From assembly GCF_963662255.1 (NCBI RefSeq), contig NC_085055.1, positions 17,718,704 to 17,782,703 of the forward strand: a stretch of DNA of 64,000 bases, written 5' to 3'. Below, one piece after another: positions 27,201 to 37,960 of this stretch (position 1 is the first letter of the stretch; every line of letters starts with the position of its first letter). A program made the translations under genes and the position numbers. This stretch comes from Cinclus cinclus (lineage: Eukaryota > Chordata > Aves > Passeriformes > Cinclidae). Below the pieces are notes generated by a model. The model did not search any database. It saw only the letters and a list, made by a program, of their open reading frames with translations, and was not told the DNA's origin.

Positions 27201-30200
27201 TCCTGCACAACGCCATTCATTCTGTGGGCAGTTTTCAGAGGTTTGTCACAATTGAACTATGGCAAACCTGTAATTTTAAACAACTTTTTGTCCTCCATGA
27301 AATCTCTACCACATCTATTTTTCCATTCTACAGTTGAGTCTACACCTGCTTTTTCAATAAGTATCTGCACCTATTAAATAGAAGTCAATTTTTAACCACA
27401 CCTTCAGCTTGACAAGATTATTTGACTTTTGTTCTCATCCTCCAGCCTAACTGCACCTTCTTCTAAATTCATCTGACAGGCATCATGCCTCTCACACCTA
27501 CATTTCCAGCTAGTGATTTCCACATGACTATGAAGCCTGTTCTGAAGAGACTCTCATCACCCTCCAGCTAAAGGTGTCCATTGTCACACTCAAACTCGTA
27601 GGCCATTTAACTTCCTGTATTTCCTTTCTTAGCAGATGCCTGGAGAGTTGACATCCATTATTCAGAGAATCATAGAACAGTTTAGGTTGGAAGGGGACCT
27701 TTGAAGATCCTCTAGTCAAACCTACCAGCTCATACACTTTGGAGCTTTTGCTTGTTGCTATTGAAAAGGCAAGACAGCCTGACCTTCCTTCGCACAGTGG
27801 TGTCATAGGGTCAGGACAGAATTGTGTTTCATCCCTTTTCTTGCAGTATAATTCTGAGGAACTCCAATAGGTCTACCTTCCACCATGATCTTAGACTTTT
27901 GAGCACACACCTGAACACACCTTTCTGACATGGAGGGTAACACCTCTGCATTTATTTCCTTGCCTGCTCTTTGTGGAAAGCTGTTCCTCTCATGATCATT
28001 CCAGTTGCTGGAGTAGCTCCCCAGAAGCCCAGCTCTGACACTTTTGTTATGAATTGCTGATGTGGGTCAGCAGCACTTTTCTGCCAAGAAAGCTGCACAA
28101 CAGCAGCATAAATAGGGCCATGAACACCTCCTCCATTCCCTAAGCCCTGCTTTGCCAGGCAGAGGTTGGGCAGCTTGGACACAGCTATTTCAGGAGCCCT
28201 GACAGATGTGGGTGAGCTTCTCATGCACTTCAGCATCCTCCCACAATCCAGGAAGAACTGGCAAATTTGTGCAATATGGAAACAACAGGGCAAGAGAGGC
28301 AGGCGAGGGAAGGGCAGAAGGAAAAGGCTTCCTTCTTCCCTGTTTTACAGTGGAAGAACAGGTTTATTTAATTGCATTTTAATTTACAAGAATTAGACTG
28401 CAATTTTGTGGGGTGCAACACAGAGTCTGCACCTGGAAATGTCTGAGAATTTTAAGGATTAGGTTGCACCAGCATCTGTGGATAGAGGGAGGAAGAGACA
28501 AGAAACAGAGAAAGAAAATTTTAGGCAGTTGAGAAAGATGGGGATTCCAGCGTCAAAGCAGATATCAGATTCCCCTGTAACTTACTGTACTTCATATTTC
28601 CAAAGACACAGTGTTACTAAAACTGTTTTTGGGTAGAAGGATGTGCCACAAAGCAGCAGTTTTCCAGCAGCACAGCATTTGATGGTCACCCTGCCCACAC
28701 ACTCACCCATCTCCCTCCAGCACCACCACCTCTGAGCTTTGACTTCCTGCCAAAACCAAATGAGTCAGAGACTTACTAGGGCCTGCATGGCTGCTGGATA
28801 CCCAAGGTGTTCTGCAGGGATACTGAGGAGGAGGAATGGGAAGACTCTCACTCACTTTTGCCCCAGTACACTAGGTCTGAGGAGATCCTCAAGAGAAGCT
28901 GAACTCAACCTAACCTAATCCAACCCAACAGGAACGTGCAGGAATGGCAAATGACCATGGAAAACCAGGACTTTGCTGGCACATTTCTTTTCAGAGCAAA
29001 AAGCTTTCTCTCGCCTTAAGATTTTATTTTAGAAATTAACTATAGCCTGGAAGTCTGACACCACAGATTAATTACTTATTTCTACCCAGCAGCATCATGA
29101 AGCCAGTCAGCTAATTTTTCACAAAGATTAGTTCCATGGCAGAGATCTGTTCTGAGAGGCACAGAGCAGCAAGGCTTCTGGAACATAAACATAGTAACAT
29201 CGTACCATTTTCAGACAACTAAACTATTTTAATTTCTTACAATCAGGCACCAGCACAGGGTGAAGTGACTTCTTTGCTAGCAGATATTTCCAGGTTTTGA
29301 GATAAAGAGCAGTTTCCTAAGGTAGTGCCAAACAGAGCTTTGGCTTAAGTACCATCACAGCAATGCAGGTGCAGTGTCCATGCGCTCCCACAAGGCACAG
29401 ACCCCTGTAAGGAGGAGGGATGTGCTCCAAATGCAGCTGTGGCTGTGGAGAGGCACACGGGAGGACAACTCAGCAGCCAGCCCGCCCCGGGAGGAGACCT
29501 GCAGATAAGGTATTCTCCATTCTCTTGCTGCCTCATTATTAGTTGCAATTAATGCGGGTCATGCCCATGTCAGCTCTGTTTGTGATGGAGAAACACACAA
29601 GGACACCAACATGTAACGTGATGTTGCCAAGTGCTGCTCCAAGGTCTGGATCCCCCACCCCACTGAATGAGGCAGTCTGTGGCTGCAGCCCCCTTGGCAC
29701 TCTCCCGGCCAGCAGTGCTTGGCACAGCTCTGGGGACATTTCTTGCCAGGTGCTTGCAAGCTTCAGAGCATTTCAGTCAGTCCCAGTTCAAAATGCACCC
29801 TGGCGCCTCACACCTGCAGGTGACATGGCTGTCAGCTGCCCTTCTGCAAGGACTCCCTTCTCCTCCCTAGACCTTTCTTTCAGTCTTTTCTTGCTCTGCC
29901 CTTTGCTTCATGCCACAGATCCTGGTGGGTGGGCTGCACATTTTCCAGGGAACAGGTTCCTCACTGCTAATGCCTCTGAACCCTGTCCACTGCAAACATC
30001 CAGGCTTTGCTCTTGTGGCACAACTGGGGTCTGAGAGACTCCTCCTGTAAAATGAAGCACCCCAACACTCTCACTTTGCACAGGGAAATGGCAATAGGGA
30101 ACACTAAAGCCACTACACTTCATAAATTGGTTGATTTAAGAAATCAGTCATAACTCCATCCAGTGGAGTAAGCCATAAAGGGGATAAAAAATGACCTGGC

Positions 30201-33200
30201 CTGGGGTGATAGCGACCACTTCCTGAGTGCCAGAACCCACAGGCTCAGGAAACCCTATTAACAGCAGCTTGCAACTGCCAGCTGTCTTCAAAGGGAAGGA
30301 TTAAACATATTTCTTATTTTTATATCCAGTAATAAATACTCCAAAATTTTAGTAATAGAATAAATCAGCAATTTAGCTCCATATTAAAGCATTCACAGTC
30401 TTCCACATCTAGACCAATAGCAGTTTACCTTGGGAAAGTAAGTTACAGGTGCTAACCAAAGAAGACTGATATGAAACCCTTCAAAGAAGGAAAATGAACA
30501 GACATTTTAAATAAAAATTTCATGGTTTAGAAAACACTACCTGTACCCTCTAGACCTCAGATTTGCTTGCCATAGCAGTCATTAGTCACCTTCCACTGCC
30601 CAGATGACCCCTATACATTCCGTGCAGAGCATAAAAATGAGGTAAATTGAAAGAACTGGCTGCCCAATGGAATTTTCCAGAACACATTGACTTCTTGTCT
30701 GTTAAATCTACTCCTGTTCTCCAGAGACCCAAGCGAGAAAAATGACAGCAGAATAACTTTTATTATTCTGGTTGATATCTGAACTAATGGCCCAAGACAC
30801 TCAGCAGAATTATAAAGCAGTAAGTGGCTCACCTCCAAGCACTGGAATTAATCCCACGATCCTGACAGCTCCTCATTATGAGGTCCAGTGGCCTCCAAAA
30901 AGATGATTCAGGCTGTGAGCCATGAAGCACTGAGTCATGAAGCACATCATCATCATCATCAGTGTGAGGACCTGGGCTGCCAGCACGGCCCCTCATGTGC
31001 CCCTGTGCCAGCACCCCCTCTCTCAGCAGCAGGCACCACACAGGATATCTATAGCAATCAGCAATAAATCACTAACTTTTGTTAGCTCCAGGTGTTTCTG
31101 CAGCAGGATCCTGAAGTAACAAATGGCACGCACTTGCCTTTGCAGCCTATTCTCCAGAGGGGATGTAAAGCTGCTCCCTGAGGACAAGCAAACCCAGTGC
31201 TAACAGATTCTCACAGGGTTGTCACACACTACCTGAACCTTGGATGTGGCTCTACTGTCACTCAGGGCTGGCCAAAACCCTCTGCTGAAACCATCGCGTT
31301 CACAGAGATGAACACTGTCCCTCACTGGCTGCTCAAACCTCAAGCCAAGAATTGGACACATGCAGGATGCTGCAGCTCCCTCGGCAGCCCCGCCAGGCAG
31401 GGGAGATCTGAGCAGAGCACCAGAGCACGGGAGCGATGCTGGGCAATGTGAGCCTTGTGCTCAGCCCATTGAAACAGGAAACTGCATCTCATGTTTCCCC
31501 AGCTGCAGCTCCAAACTGAGGAGCTTCCAAAAGTTCGGCTGTATTCTCTAGGGAGACAAAGTGTTAGCACTTGAGGCAGAAATGCCTTGCCGCCTGTTCT
31601 CCTAGCAGTGCTCATGGGCTTCTCTCACAAGGGTTTGCCTCTCCTGCTGAACCTACCTCAGCTACCTTACTGCTGCATGGAAAGGGAAACAACACGAAAC
31701 AAAGTAAGCCTGCAAAACAATTTAAAAATAAAAATCAAGATTCTGAGGTGGATGCAAAAATCTATTGCAAGGGATCACCACAGGAGAGAGACCATGGCTC
31801 AGGCTCTAGAGCAAGCATGTTTCAAATTACCCATCCCATCACAGCAAAAACGGTGTTTTCATCTATATCCTGCAAGTATGTGATCACATTTTTGGGAATT
31901 GTAATATATCTGAGATGGATGTGCAGTTTGTACTTACCTTCTCTGTTTCTGTTACTCTGATTATTATCCTCCTCACCTTCAGCATGAGCAAGAACCACTG
32001 AAAATCATCAGGCAGTTTGTAAACATTGCACCAGTTTGGAGCAGTTCTGACAGTTAAGGAATAACTACAGTGTAAACATGAACTGTATTCTCTCAAAGGC
32101 AGGAAGACAGATCTCAAAATGATAAAGCATCTGGGAAAGGAAAACTGGAGAAAGACAAACAAATCTCTACAAAGAACTTTGAATAGAAGGTTGTTTCTTT
32201 CCTTTGTACCCTTTCATTCAGGCTATCAATTTCAGGAGCAAAAGTCCACCAGGAGATTAGAGATAAGCAAAGCTCCACTTTTTAAGTCTATGTGGCCTTT
32301 ATTTGGCCACTCACAGAACATCAGCTTCAGGTAGTAAGTTGGTGCTTTTAAGAGCACAGCTTGAGGATTTCCTACAAAGCGTCAGGAAAAGATACCTTTC
32401 AGCTGTTCCAAAAATAAATTCCTTGTGAAACAAACTAATAAGAGAAAGCAGTACAGAAAAGAAATTAGTATTAGCCAGAGACAGGATAATTACAAGAAGT
32501 TGCTCTCTTGTCTTCTGTAGTAATAAACTCAGACAGTTTCTCCACTAAAAGCCCATAGATTCAGTATCTAGTCCAAGCCAGGCTGTAAATCCAGTTAGTG
32601 TGTTGGACTAGCACCATTTTGTATCATCCACAGACACTAAAGTTTGCACCTGAGGTATTAAAAAGTGATTCTAAATGATCTGGTAACCAAGGAACATTGA
32701 GAACATGGGCTAGGTGACTGATCCATTATTTAAGAAACACACGCAGCCACAGCTATCACATCTAAATATTTCATTTCTTGTCTCATCTCATGGCAACTCC
32801 TATGGGGCGAGCAGGAATGATTTACTAAGATTCAGACACACAGCCACTCATGCCTCTGCTGGCCATTGTAATCAGGCCCTGTGGCTTTTATTTCTTTTAA
32901 ACACACATTTAATCTCCAGGTTATACATAAACGAAGATGAATTGTGAGCAGCACTCCTGGCACAAACGTATGCAATAATTTAAAGCTTCCTTCTTCCAGA
33001 GGAAGAGTTGTTCTGTCTTTTTTAGCCCTTTCAGACAACCTGTCTCCAGTGCAGTATGGTATCTTCCCCTACCAGGTGTGTCCATCCCCTGCCAAACTAC
33101 CAGCCCTTAGCTCCCTCTCCCCAGAGCCTCTCCAGCTGGGCCACCCTGGTGCACGATCCAGCCCAAGTCAGATGGAGGGGCCTGAGAGCTGGCACTGGAA

Positions 33201-35276
33201 GAAGGGGGATGTCCTGGGGACACAGAGCTGTGGCAGTCTCATTGTCCAGTGAGCCATTCACAGCTTCTTCACTACATGCAATATGCTCTGGCTTTACAGG
33301 CATAACCTAGTGGCTGTCCAAGAACTTACAAAAAAGGACCTTTAAGTCAGTTGTGACAGTAGAGACAAAGCAGTGTGAAAGTGACTACCTTATAGAAATC
33401 AACTGTCCTGACGACAAGGACTTGATAACTCCCAAGTTTCAGGAAGGGATAGATGCACACAGAGCCACACAAGGCTCCAGGAGGGAGATACAGGAGCAGC
33501 GCTTTAGCACCTTTCTGCAAACACTTGCAGCAAGAAAATGCCACTGTCCATAGAGAATTCATGGCCAAAGAATTTGCTATGTAAATGAGACTCCTAAACC
33601 TGCTTATTTGCAGATACATCAGGGTAACCCCAGGTCATTTAGCAACAAAGCAGGGGGTCTGAGCCTTAGCCTAAGGGAGATGCAAATTCCATTTTCACAT
33701 TTCTTGTTGGGTTACAGAAGACTCTCCTGGTAAAAATGGACTTTTCACTTCCAGTTTCAATAAAAAGGAACAGAGAGAGCCTGTCTTTGTAATTCTAGCA
33801 CTTCACTGAAACACTGTTTAATCTATTTGTCCCATCTCCATTTTGGGGGTGTTTGAACCCAACTTTCATGTTTCAGAAGCAAATGTCATAATTCTGTGGA
33901 AACAAACCCTTCTGCTTCTATCTCCAAGTTTCATAGAGTCTCACCCAAAAAATATTTGCCCTTCACATAAAGGTAATTGTGCCTTACTTCATGAAACCCA
34001 AAGCAATTGCTCAAGGTGAACAGCTGCATTCATGGAGCATTAACTTGGACAGGATTTCAGTATCAACACTGCTACATGAACTACGTCACTGTTCAAAAGC
34101 AAAGAGCGACAATAAATCTTTTAGTGAATAATCTGCACAGTTTACCCAAAACAGAGCTAATGAGTTCAGAAGCGAACAGACTGAGCTACATCTAATCGAG
34201 AAAGAGTCAAGCAGCAGCTAAGGAAGAACTTTAGATGCTTGAAATGGGAAGCTGAGCACTGGATGTGGAAAAGGGAAGAGTAAAATAGCACGGAAGGGAA
34301 GGAGTGGTAGACTTGTGACATTCATGGCTGGTCCATGAATGGTTTATGTTGCAGGCAGAGTTTGGAAGCCCATTATCACACCTGCTTTCCAAAAGGCACC
34401 ACAAAGGGATCTGCTAATGAATTCAAGTCATTACAGTAAGAGAAAAAGCAGGTCGCCCGACCTGTACACATGGGTTGCATCATCCCCTTCCCTGTTCCTT
34501 TCTGATACACAGGGGAATTACAGACCGTGCCGGGAAAAGCCGCGACCTGCCAGGCCAGCGGGAAGCGCAGGGAGCTGAGCCTGTCTCCATCAGCAGAGCT
34601 GAGCCGCCCGGAGCGCGGAGCGGGCGGCAGGGCCGGGGCCGGGCACAGCCCTGCGGAGGGCAGGGGCACGGCACGGCACGGCACGGCACGGCACGGCGAG
34701 AGACCCGCGAGGAACAGACCTGCTCCTTCGCAGCCGCATCCCGGGGCGAGGCTGCGGTGCCGCCCAGGCCCTTCTGCAGGCAAATCCCGCTCGCACGGAC
34801 CGCCCCATCCCGGGGGAGCGCGGGGAGCCCAAAGACGGGCCGGGATGGAGCCGGGCTGCGGCAGCGCACAGCGCTCCCCGCTCTCAGCCCGAGCCCTTTT
34901 TCCCTCCTCCCGGCCCGGGCAGCGGCGGGATGCGGGGGGACCCTCCCGGGGCGTCCGTGCACGCACAGCGCCGGGGGCGGCTCTGCTGAGTCACAGCCTC
35001 CCCCCCGCCGCCCTCACCCACTCACTCACCCACTCACTCACCCACTCACTCACTCACCTGCGAGCCAAGGCCTCTCCGCTCCCCGCCGGGGGCAGCGCGG
35101 CCGGAGCCGGCCGGACAGCGCAGCGCGCCCGCTCCATTGCAGGCGCCGCGCTCCCTGGGCTCCTCCGCGGGGTCGCCGCTGCCGCCGCTCTCCTCGCCGG
35201 CGGGGAAGAGCCCGCAGGAGCGCTGGAAGCGCGCCACGGGCTGGGAGCTGCGCAGGGTGCCCAGCAGGAGGGCCAT
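2733..35276 (-). CDS. SGPP2: Sphingosine-1-phosphate phosphatase 2, five-exon gene
   Basis: This gene encodes an ER membrane lipid phosphatase that removes phosphate from sphingosine-1-phosphate, feeding sphingosine back into ceramide synthesis. Five exons join to 73+53+60+30+180 = 396 residues, close to the roughly 399 of the human protein as I recall it. The three phosphatase motifs are visible: K136-x6-R143-P144, P163-S-T-H166, and S206-R-x3-G211-x-H213-x3-D217. The last spans the exon 4/5 junction. The C-terminal part is rich in hydrophobic segments. The 'PSTHAM' and 'EVPYKFVTY' stretches are typical of SGPP proteins, and the 'KNYFYYYL' and '[17 protein letters not shown]' stretches match SGPP2 better than SGPP1. 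All introns have GT/AG ends and are phase 0. Exon 1 is the poorly conserved Gly/Ala-rich N-terminus. SGPP2 identity is from remembered family sequence; no search was run. Confidence 0.95.
5136..5330. repeat. AT-rich microsatellite tract with TATCTA array
   Basis: Variable ATAATGTAT/ATATATTTTATAATG repeats are followed by (TATCTA)n at about 5286-5325. Low complexity; located in SGPP2 intron 4. Confidence 0.85.
8735..9175. promoter_or_regulatory. Intragenic CpG-rich segment beside SGPP2 exon 4
   Basis: About 440 bp is clearly richer in G+C and CpG than the flanking AT-rich intron. It includes a GGCCGGCC palindrome near 8837 and several CCGCG clusters. It abuts the exon 4 donor. It could be an alternative promoter, an enhancer or an orphan CpG island. 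No start or reading frame supports a separate gene. Confidence 0.5.
9183..9272 (-). CDS. SGPP2: SGPP2 coding exon 4 (most of motif C3)
   Basis: This 90-nt exon encodes residues 187-216 and ends in [11 protein letters not shown]. It holds motif C3 except its terminal aspartate, which is the first residue of exon 5. The acceptor follows a strong T/C run ending TTTCACAG. The donor is CTG followed by GTAAGG. An unusually CpG-rich stretch begins immediately downstream of it in the gene. Confidence 0.94.
9273..11435 (-). other. SGPP2: SGPP2 intron 3
   Basis: A 2.2 kb phase-0 intron. The donor is GTAGGG and the acceptor has a long T/C tract ending TTTCACAG. No repeat or RNA gene was recognised inside. 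Confidence 0.85.
11436..11615 (-). CDS. SGPP2: SGPP2 coding exon 3 (phosphatase motifs C1 and C2)
   Basis: This exon encodes residues 127-186. It carries motif C1 (KDILKWPRP) and motif C2 (PSTH, within [13 protein letters not shown]), which together hold the phosphate-binding residues and a catalytic-site histidine of the PAP2 family. The acceptor is CCCCAG and the donor is AAG followed by GTAGGG, which is weaker than the other donors. The length is 180 nt, phase 0. Confidence 0.95.
13876..14177. repeat. 35-bp minisatellite, eight full copies plus a partial one
   Basis: Units begin at 13876, 13911, 13946, 13981, 14016, 14051, 14086 and 14121, with a partial one from 14156. All are exactly 35 bp, starting GGGACACAGCTCTGCC. 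Most units carry the imperfect or perfect palindrome CCTGGCACTGCCAGG. Three variants occur at its centre (CACTGCC, CACGGCC, CATTGCC). Because 35 is not a multiple of 3 and the units lack stops, several frames stay open through it. These are not genes. Confidence 0.95.
16521..16559. repeat. AT/GT-type microsatellite
   Basis: A short run of ATAC/ATAT/GTAT followed by (GT)5, in SGPP2 intron 2. Confidence 0.75.
17788..17812. repeat. (AAAC)n microsatellite
   Basis: About six AAAC units in SGPP2 intron 2. Confidence 0.8.
19284..19441 (+). mobile_element. CR1 LINE 3'-end fragment
   Basis: The stretch reads through the known CR1 3' region: 'ggccaggctggacagggctt', 'caacctgctctggtgg', then 'aaggtcacttccaacccaa' and a degenerate tail ending 'ttttatgactctg'. 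It runs in plus orientation, heavily 5'-truncated. An internal 18-bp duplication (GAAGTAGGTGATTTTT twice, about 19363-19396) is unusual. Confidence 0.88.
19541..19599. repeat. AT microsatellite flanked by AAGGTTTTA copies
   Basis: (TATAA)n-like DNA lies between two 'aaggtttta' direct repeats. Confidence 0.7.
21024..21182 (-). CDS. SGPP2: SGPP2 coding exon 2
   Basis: This exon encodes residues 74-126, including [20 protein letters not shown] and the first hydrophobic segment. The acceptor is TTTCCAG after a pyrimidine-rich run, and the donor is TCT followed by GTAAGT. A second possible acceptor 12 nt further in (CACACAG) would remove four residues. The upstream one was chosen because its polypyrimidine tract is better. 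The length is 159 nt, phase 0 at both ends. Confidence 0.92.
27664..27735 (-). mobile_element. Short CR1 LINE tail
   Basis: The plus strand carries 'agaatcatagaacagtttag' followed by 'gttggaaggggacct', the reverse complement of the CR1 3' end. Similarity fades after about 70 bp, so this is a very truncated or decayed copy. Confidence 0.7.
34665..34697. repeat. (GGCAC)n microsatellite in CpG island
   Basis: About 6.5 perfect copies of a GC-rich pentamer lie in SGPP2 intron 1, inside the CpG island. Every unit contains a CpG. Confidence 0.9.
35013..35058 (-). repeat. CTCA/CCCA tandem repeat containing the SGPP2 exon 1 donor
   Basis: The plus strand is a 12-bp-period repeat of CTCACCCACTCA. 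On the SGPP2 strand it reads as GTGAGT seven times, and the copy at 35057-35052 is the actual 5' splice site. The remaining six lie in the first 45 nt of intron 1. Confidence 0.85.
35058..35276 (-). CDS. SGPP2: SGPP2 coding exon 1
   Basis: This exon encodes residues 1-73. The start ATG lies at 35276-35274, and the opening residues ([20 protein letters not shown]) align with the SGPP2 N-terminus, where the 'VARFQR' and 'CGLFP' stretches are shared. The rest is Gly/Ala/Arg-rich and sits in a CpG island. The exon ends in CAG followed by GTGAGT (35057-35052), phase 0. The donor lies inside a tandem repeat. The 5' UTR boundary cannot be fixed from sequence. Confidence 0.9.
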
Positions 35277-35325
35277 GCTGCCGCCAGCTCCGCGCAGCTC
35301 GCCCCGCCGGCCGCGGAGCCCCGGG

Positions 35326-35410
35326 CAGGTGCGCCCGCCCCGCCCCGCACCTGTGCGCTGTCCCGCCCCTCCGTGCCCCGCCCCTCCCGCACAGGTGCGC
35401 TGCCCCGCCC
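35326..35410. promoter_or_regulatory. GC-box cluster with three CAGGTG E-boxes
   Basis: E-boxes CAGGTG lie at 35326-35331 and 35392-35397, with CACCTG at 35348-35353. Each sits in the same CAGGTGCG octamer, and the middle copy is inverted. Between them are several CCCCGCCC GC boxes. The position is 50-130 bp upstream of the SGPP2 ATG. E-proteins, ZEB/SNAI repressors and SP factors bind such sites; function here is inferred. Confidence 0.5.
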
Positions 35411-37535
35411 GGGAGCGCCCCTTGCCGGTCGGGCCCTGCCCATCCCCTCCCCTCCTCCCAGCCCCGCGGGTTCCCCTGGCGAGGGTAGGACATTCAATGT
35501 GTTCCTTATCTTTGGTGTTTTTCCTGCCAGGATGTTTTCCCTGCTATCTTCTTAACGTAAAGATAGAATGCACTGAATCACACCAAGATCTTTGGGAAAA
35601 ACACTCAGGGGTGGATGCCATTCTGCATGGGCTCATCTTCCATTAATTCATCTCACGGGTGTAAAATACACCCTGAGCTGTCCCCAGTTTCATTTTGTCC
35701 AGTTTTGGAATCACCTTTTATTTATTTTCCCAAATATTTGTGCACCTGTGTTGTATACATCGCATATACATGTACACCTATAAGGATACATCTCTAAATA
35801 TTTTCTCCATTAAATACAGCTATGGAATTTCCTAGAGAAAAAGAGGAGTTATCACTTGGAAGATGCCCCTCAATTTCTTGGGCTGCAAACCTTGCCGCAG
35901 GTGATACCTGCCGATTCCTACTTCTGAAATATTTAGCACCTCAGTTCCATCAATGCATTTTTTTTTCATTTTAAAACAGCCCATTTCTATTCCCAGAAAT
36001 GTATTTTGTAAAAGGATTGCACAATCATCATTTGCTCAACATAGACTCTTTTAAAGTTTGTTGCATTTTTTCCCCATGCTCAAATACCCTAACTTATGCA
36101 AGATTTCATCAAGGCTTTTTTTTCCCCAGAGCACTTGGAAACCAAAGCCATGTTCCTTCACTTTTTAGCGAGTCATTGTGTCCCTGTGACACAGTTTGGG
36201 CTGTCTGTGGGAGATGCTCACCCAGACCCCACAAGTGCCACTGCTCTCGATATGGCAGAGTCATCTCATCACCCAGCCTGGGCTGGGGCCAGGCCAGCCC
36301 ATGGCCAGGGGCACGAGGCCTCTGTAAGGAATCCCAGGAATCCCAGCTCTTCATCACCCCAATCCACACTCCAGGGTAGACTCCATAGATCTCATCTAAT
36401 TGCTTGTGTGATTCATTTTCTTTTATCTTCTCCAAACACAATCTTCTATCAGTAGAGGTTTGCCCAACCTCCAGGTGACATCACGTGTCCGTGCTTTCCT
36501 CACTGCTGGTTTGTGTGCACACACTCAGCCCTGGCCATGATGACAGGGCTCCCCTGCCAGCAGAACCAGCTCACAGGGACGGAGGAGGGAGGCAGCCTGT
36601 GCAGGTTATGTGTACTCTTTTACTTGGGGGAATTATTTATTGTTTGCCTCTGAGTTTGTTTCTTAATAGCTGTAAAATTTAAAAGGTGCACTCATAAGTA
36701 TTTGGGAAACATTTGTCTTCTTTTTCCTGTTCCTTGGATATATGAAAAATCTACAGGCACGGAATTTTAATTAAAAATTGCATTTCTATTTCTTGATTCC
36801 TTCTACATAGACTGATTTCAGTAAGGCTGAATGCATTCAAATAATAGTCCCTTCAGAGTTGTTTTCACTGTGTTGCAGAAAGAGTCTTCTAAATTATTTC
36901 ATTCTTATTTTGTCCACCTATGTGTCAACATGCACAAAAATCTGTAACATATTAATTTGAAGAGTAAAATTACACCCCTGCTGGTGCATCTGGGAGCCTT
37001 GCCACTGATGCCTGTGGGATAGGATCTCATCCAGGGGCACAGTGAAAAGCAGGAAGGTAGGAATGAAAACGCATGGCTGGGGCCAGCACTCGGTGGGTAT
37101 CTTAAAACATCCCTTTGTCAACCACAAGTCAATATTTATCTGATCTGCCTACATAGTTATGTCATTATAATACTTCCCAGGTATTAAAATAGAACTAAAC
37201 ATTCACAGCCAGCTTCTCCCTAATTCCTCTTCAGGTGCACACTTAGGTTAGTGGGTGTGGGTCTCAGTGAGGTTGTCAGCATCCAGCAGAGGAGAATTCA
37301 GGTTTCATTAATCAAACTTACTCTAAACTTAATAGACAGAAAAAATAATGGGGAAATTTCTACTTATTGTTAGTTTCAATATGCCTTGTCCATGTCTTGG
37401 AATCAACATGAGTGGTTACAAGTACTACATGAACTGGTAAGGGAAATCTATGACCCTTTTTTGCTGTTGAATTTGCGGGAGTTACATTCCTAATATAAAC
37501 TGATGTCTGGAGTGAAGGAAACTTTTCAGGTGCAG

Positions 37536-37960
37536 TTTCATAGAATTATGGAGTATCCTTACTTGGAAGGGACTCAGAGGAAGTCCAGATCCTGGTCCTG
37601 CACAGGGACAGCCCCAAGAGTCACACCATGTGCTTGAGAGCAATGTCCAAAGTCTTCCTGAGCTCTGCAGGCTGGTGCTGTGACCACGTTCATGGGGAAC
37701 CTGTTCAGTATTCAACCATCCCCTGGTGAGACACCTTTTCCTAATACACAGCTAACCCTGACTCAGCCTCCTGCTGCTCCTTCAGGTCCTGTCACTGGGC
37801 ACAGAGGGCAGAGATCATTGCCTGGCCCCCTCCTTCATGAGGAAGATGCAGACTGTGATGGGGCCTCCCCTCAGTGTTCTCTTCTCCAGGCTCAATAAGC
37901 CAAGTGACTCAGCTGTTTCTCACATGGCTTCCCTGCTAGACCATTCACCATCTTTTAAGT
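37536..37960 (-). mobile_element. CR1 LINE 3' fragment
   Basis: In reverse orientation the text follows the CR1 3' region for about 400 bp. It runs from 'tagaattatggagtatcctt' and 'cttggaaggga', through 'ggggaacctgttcagt', 'caccttttcctaatac' and 'tgctccttcaggtcctgtca', to 'cctcagtgttctcttctcca' and 'ggctcaataagcc'. It is diverged and non-coding. Confidence 0.92.

Larger units (their letters stand above)
21183..35057 (-). other. SGPP2: SGPP2 intron 1
   Basis: A 13.9 kb phase-0 intron. Apart from a short CR1 tail near 27.7 kb, small CAT trinucleotide runs and the CpG-rich end at exon 1, no gene or RNA was recognised. Confidence 0.85.
34540..35470 (-). promoter_or_regulatory. SGPP2: CpG island at SGPP2 exon 1
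   Basis: The DNA becomes abruptly GC- and CpG-rich around the first exon and returns to AT-rich on both sides. No TATA box is evident close upstream of the ATG, and several GC boxes are. It is a typical dispersed-start CpG promoter. The transcription start is not determinable here. Confidence 0.75.

Noticed and set aside
34475..35646. Long plus-strand ORFs of 169-342 codons across the SGPP2 CpG island
   Set aside because: GC-rich antisense shadow of exon 1 and its flanks; Arg/Pro/Ala-rich with no domain.
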